From NCBI RefSeq assembly GCF_019649055.1, contig NW_026570377.1, forward strand, positions 62,001 through 126,000: a stretch of DNA of 64,000 nt, written 5' to 3'. The DNA is from Paramacrobiotus metropolitanus. Its lineage: Eukaryota > Tardigrada > Eutardigrada > Parachela > Macrobiotidae. Under the pieces are notes generated by a model, which saw only the letters and a program-made list of their open reading frames with translations, did not search any database and was not told the origin of the DNA. The position numbers and the translations under genes are program-made. Of the stretch, positions 59,912-64,000 are shown piece by piece; position 1 is the stretch's first letter; every line of letters starts with the position of its first letter.

Positions 59912-62900
59912 ATGAGATCTGTTTTATTATTTGTGTTCGTCACAACGTCGCTTCCTGTGTTCCTCGCACATCCGCTTCCGGAAGACAGACTAGCGGAGGA
60001 ACTAACTTCCACCACAGTGATTTCAGTAACCACCACGATAAAGCCGGTAGCTGAAGAAGCAGCCGCAACGGAAGTGAACAGCGATAATGAAACTGAGATG
60101 CTTCTAACTACGCTCACAACAGAAGCCACGGATGTTACCAGTGCAACCGAGGAAGCTGTTGCCACAATTAGTAGTGCAAGCGAAGCGACGATGACGTTGA
60201 CCTCGAACACCACCGAAGTTACCAGTGCTACCGAAGATGGTACTGTAACCACGAGTACAACGAGCGAAGTGGTCGTAACCGATACCACTCTGCGTGCTAC
60301 TAAAGCAGCTCGGACAAAGAAGCCGAGGACAACCAAAGTGAGGACTCCGTACCGGAGGAACACGACGGTGGCCGCGGTCAAAGCGGATTTAGAACACGCG
60401 GAAGAGATCACTTCCGATGGGACGGACGATATTGAACTCTCCATGAAAAATCTCTTCGAAACCCCGGAAGAACATGAAGACTATCGCTACGTAGTGATTA
60501 TCGATGCCGGGTCATCCCATACGGATCTGGTTATTTATGAGTGGCATGTGGATAAAATTAACGGATCGGGAGTCGTTCAGGAAAAACTTCACAAACAGTG
60601 CACAGGTACATTTTACATTGTGATTTGTTTGTAGTTTACTTTGCAAGTCCAACATGGTTTTACTCGTACATAACAGCAAACGAGTGCAAACACAACGATA
60701 AGCAAAAATGAACTTAACCCTTGTACTAGTACATTAATTATTGCTATTCGTGTTAAATACATTATTCAACTGCAGCGTTTTATAAAAATCTAATTATTCG
60801 TATAAATCTTCTCTAGGAATATGCTGGTAAGATGAGCTGATCGCTTTGATAATACAGTAGTTACTGTAAAAATTGCACGTCATCCTTTGTAAGTACATAA
60901 GTAATTTGTACGTCTTGTTTTGCTTTGCCTCTGTGTATTGTACATGTATAATTGCATACACGCATAATTGTACTGTAGTTCTATGATTCTGTTTAAATTT
61001 TTATGTAGAAAATATAAATATAGTTATACAGCCACTCCCATTTGGCATTCCCATAAAACTGTAGAAGTAGTAAGGAACACGATCTGTAATATAGTACAAT
61101 ATATATTTTATCGATTTTCGCAATGTAAAATACGCATACTTCTAACGTAACAAAGTAAGCATGTGTACAAGTACAGTCTACAATGTATTGTAGATCTCAA
61201 ATGTAGACAGGCGTAGAAGTATTGTGAATGAAAACAATGCTGTACAGCACATATAATGCTGGATTAAAATGATTTGCAATAATTTTGTAGCGCCATTGAG
61301 CACCTTTCGGGATACACCAGAAGCCGCCGGACCCAGCTTACGGGAATGCCTGCAGCATGCCAGCCTGGAAGTTCCCAAATCCCAGCACAAGATGACAAAG
61401 GTTTTGCTGGGCGCCACTGCCGGCATGCGAGTGCTGCGGTCAGTCAACATTGACAGAGTTTTCACAATTCATATTGTATTTTACACACATATTGAACATG
61501 TATTTTATGCTGTCGACGTTATAAATTTGTTAATTGCTTTACCGCGTTGTGCAATATTATAATTATACAAACTATTATTTTGATTGCCCAAACTAGTTAA
61601 CAGAGACAGTGGAATGCACGGAAAAAAATTTATTACTTATTAGTTGTTTGCATAATTACGTTCAGCTTGAAATCTGCAGTGAGAACAACGCAGCCCTAGC
61701 TGCGGAGATCCTCAAATCGGTGGTGTCATTCATCCGCAACGAGTTTACCTTCAACGTCTTGGAAGAAAACATTCAGATTTTATCGCCAGAACTAGAAGGC
61801 GGGTACTCCTGGATATCGATCAACTACATCAAAAAAATTTTTATCGATAACGCGGTAAGTGAATGTCACTGCACTAGTACACATAGCTGCACAATCAATT
61901 ATATAAGTAATTTCTAATTAGTTCAGTCTCCTGAGTGCAGCGCAGGTAATACATGTACACATCGACGTTTAACCGTAACAATATTTTTTCCTTGTATAAT
62001 ATTTTATAGCTACTGAAAAGCTTTTATTGCTAGCATTTCGCAGAGATTGCCGACTGATTCTCGCCTGGTGACATGGGGATCGCTGGATTTAGGCGGGGCT
62101 TCCACACAGTTCACATCGGAGATCACACCGACAACAACGAAAAAGATCCGCGCCACGTTTAGGATCACCCTTTATGGTCATGAATATAAAGTGTACACCA
62201 GGAGTTATCTCTGTTATGGGAAAAATGAAGCTTACCGGCGCTACAAAGCTATTCTCCTAAGCCATAAAAACTTCACCGAGCCCATTGCAGACCCGTGCCG
62301 ACCCATTGATTACGAAACAACCGTGGAGTCTGCCCAGCATTTCGGACGTCCGTGTAGTAACGGCTCCATACCTACTCATCATCATAAGGTTACTGCTTAA
62401 AATCAAATCCTAATAAATTAAGTGATCAAGTGACAAGTGATTCACTTTTATGCTTATACTGTTAAGGCATACACAACATTACATGCATTTTACACACCAC
62501 TATATAAATATAAATAGTACTCGAAGTACATATTTTTCCCTGATAGTATGCCAGTAATAAGTTAAATAATAATATGATTTTATATTACAACTTTTGCACA
62601 TAAGATCAACTTTTGCACGTATGCGTTTTACTAATTTTAGCTGTAGTGATTGTATCTAGAATATCATGTAAATATTTTTTACAGCATCGCTCTTTTCCAC
62701 GTAAGCTTGTGTGATGCTGCATTACTGTACACTACTTGAAATCCAATACCACGGCTACGGATATACACGTACATTTGTTTCTCAATGCCGTGACCTTTGT
62801 ACAATTAGTCTGTGTTAATTTAGGAAAGATTTTCCGTTCGGGGGAGCGGAGATGCGGAAGGATGTCGGCAGCTAGTATCTGAATTATTTCAGAAGAACAT

Positions 62901-63840
62901 GGATCTCTCACCTTCCGTTTGTCCCTTCGCTGATGGGGAATGCACATTTAGGGGCATCGAAAAGGGCAAGGTTGAAGGAAAATTTGTGGTCGGTATAAAC
63001 TTCAATGGAGTTTTGTGAATGAATGTGAGTACCAAACGCCTACAAAATAATCGTATATATTTCGACTGTAGGGTTCTGGAGCGCTTTATTATGATACAAA
63101 AAATCTGCGAGTGGTGTCCAACGAATCATTTTCCATTGATCCTTTTGATTTTGCCGGTTTTCGGGCAGCTAGGCAAGCCGTTTGTGGGAAAACACATTCC
63201 CAGGTGCGTATTGTATACAGCAGTACAACATATGGTATACAGTACACGTCTTTCACAATAAAGAATTGTGAAGTGAAAGTGATGTGATGCAAGTTATCAA
63301 GTTCTGCAGATGGAGCGGTTTATCGAACGACGTCCTGAACTGAAAAGCTTTTTCCTGCGGCAATGCTTTGATACAACCTATCTGGAAGTCTTGCTGGGTG
63401 AAGTTTACAACTTGTCCGATGAAGTTTTGGGGAACACGACATTTGCCAAAAAGGTTAAAGTTTTTTTAGCTGTTTAGATATACGATGGGTAGAGCGTATT
63501 TGGTGATATACGATGGGTAGAGCGTATTAAGCATTGGCGTACTGCACTGCTCGATATTACTGCAAGCTTAACATAATTATTATTCGGTAATCTAATATAA
63601 GTGAATGAAGATTTGACTTACTTAACGTAGTAGTTGTATTCGGTTCATAGTATGCGACAAGCACAATTTTATAAGTGTGTACTGACAATGAGTGGTCAGC
63701 TCATATATTTATAAAGAAAAACTTGGCCTTTGCAGATTAACGGAATAGACGTGGGATGGACGTTGGGATGGGCAGTTGCAGCTTCCTCAGATTTACCAAA
63801 CTCGGGTTATGAGTCGCTGTATTTATACAATAAGGGATAA
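59912..63840 (+). CDS. Ectonucleoside triphosphate diphosphohydrolase (GDA1/CD39 family), secreted, mucin-like N-terminus
   Basis: Hydrolyses extracellular or luminal nucleoside tri- and diphosphates. Exons 59912-60605, 61291-61438, 61680-61854, 62044-62388, 62824-62988, 63072-63203, 63310-63453 and 63736-63840 join in phase to 635 residues. A signal peptide (about 1-20) is followed by a Thr/Ser/Glu-rich stretch (about 30-150) with many TTE/ATE words, then a basic patch. The five apyrase conserved regions are visible: DAGSSHT (about 198-204), GATAGMR, GGYSWIS, LDLGGASTQ and DVGWTLGWAV near the end. The catalytic Glu region falls in LEGGYSW. There is no N- or C-terminal membrane helix beyond the signal peptide, so a soluble secreted or luminal enzyme (as with NTPDase5/6) is likely, although the length is nearer the membrane forms because of the added linker. 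Identity is firm; substrate preference is not decidable. Confidence 0.93.
63475..63528. repeat. 30-bp tandem duplication in an NTPDase intron
   Basis: GATATACGATGGGTAGAGCG occurs twice about 30 bp apart in the intron 63454-63735 of the NTPDase gene, both copies followed by TATT. Confidence 0.75.
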
Positions 63841-64000
63841 CAATTATGTATGTTGTTCTACTAAAAATTATTCAGCAATAATTCCGAAGCCTTTAATTTC
63901 AGCCGTGAATGTGACGCTCAGTTTGCAACCAAATTCGTTAAATTATTAGTTCGCGGCGAAAGTTATGTAAAAATATGTACATATTTTTGTTGCTTAAAGA

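Noticed and set aside
1-64000. Retroviral, LTR, Polinton-like or toxin gene remnants, rRNA and CRISPR arrays
   Set aside because: None was recognised on either strand.

Overview
The window is a stretch of animal nuclear genome. All eleven protein genes I can support are split by short spliceosomal introns, many only 60-80 bp, and their exons are GC-richer than the AT-rich introns and spacers. The gene set (an apolipophorin of insect-like architecture, an RFX factor, c-Jun, ABCF2, a GPI-type carbonic anhydrase) fits an ecdysozoan, probably a panarthropod. Tardigrade is my best guess from intron size and the unusual genes, but nothing here proves it.

Layout, left to right: a single-pass membrane protein of unknown role (230-1357, +); a GPI-anchored alpha carbonic anhydrase (2857-7665, +); an intradiol ring-cleavage dioxygenase (8312-9587, -), a bacterial/fungal-type enzyme rare in animals; a PIF/Harbinger-like MITE (10393-11127); a secreted protein with two tandem lipocalin domains (11535-13947, -); two paralogous multi-pass membrane proteins (16219-17220 and 20182-21306, +) separated by a tandem-repeat array with a perfect 68-bp palindrome; an RFX transcription factor (22064-26413, +); a 32-exon apolipophorin of about 3,360 residues (28785-46002, +); an unrecognised, probably nuclear protein (47740-49742, +); ABCF2 (50389-54566, -); Jun (56492-58274, +), whose upstream region carries a cluster of AP-1 sites; and a secreted CD39-type nucleoside triphosphate diphosphohydrolase with a mucin-like N-terminus (59912-63840, +).

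The genes form no operon. I rebuilt exon structures by hand from splice sites and checked reading phase across every junction. Most genes close perfectly. Three do not: the first gene, the second membrane paralogue and three points in the apolipophorin each need a 1-nt change. These look like indel errors in the assembly or recent damage. No retroviral or other virus-derived element, rRNA, tRNA or CRISPR array was recognised.

The most interesting items are the dioxygenase (candidate horizontal transfer), the internally duplicated lipocalin with matching introns in both halves, the phosvitin-like insert in apolipophorin, the AP-1 cluster at jun, and the palindrome-bearing satellite.
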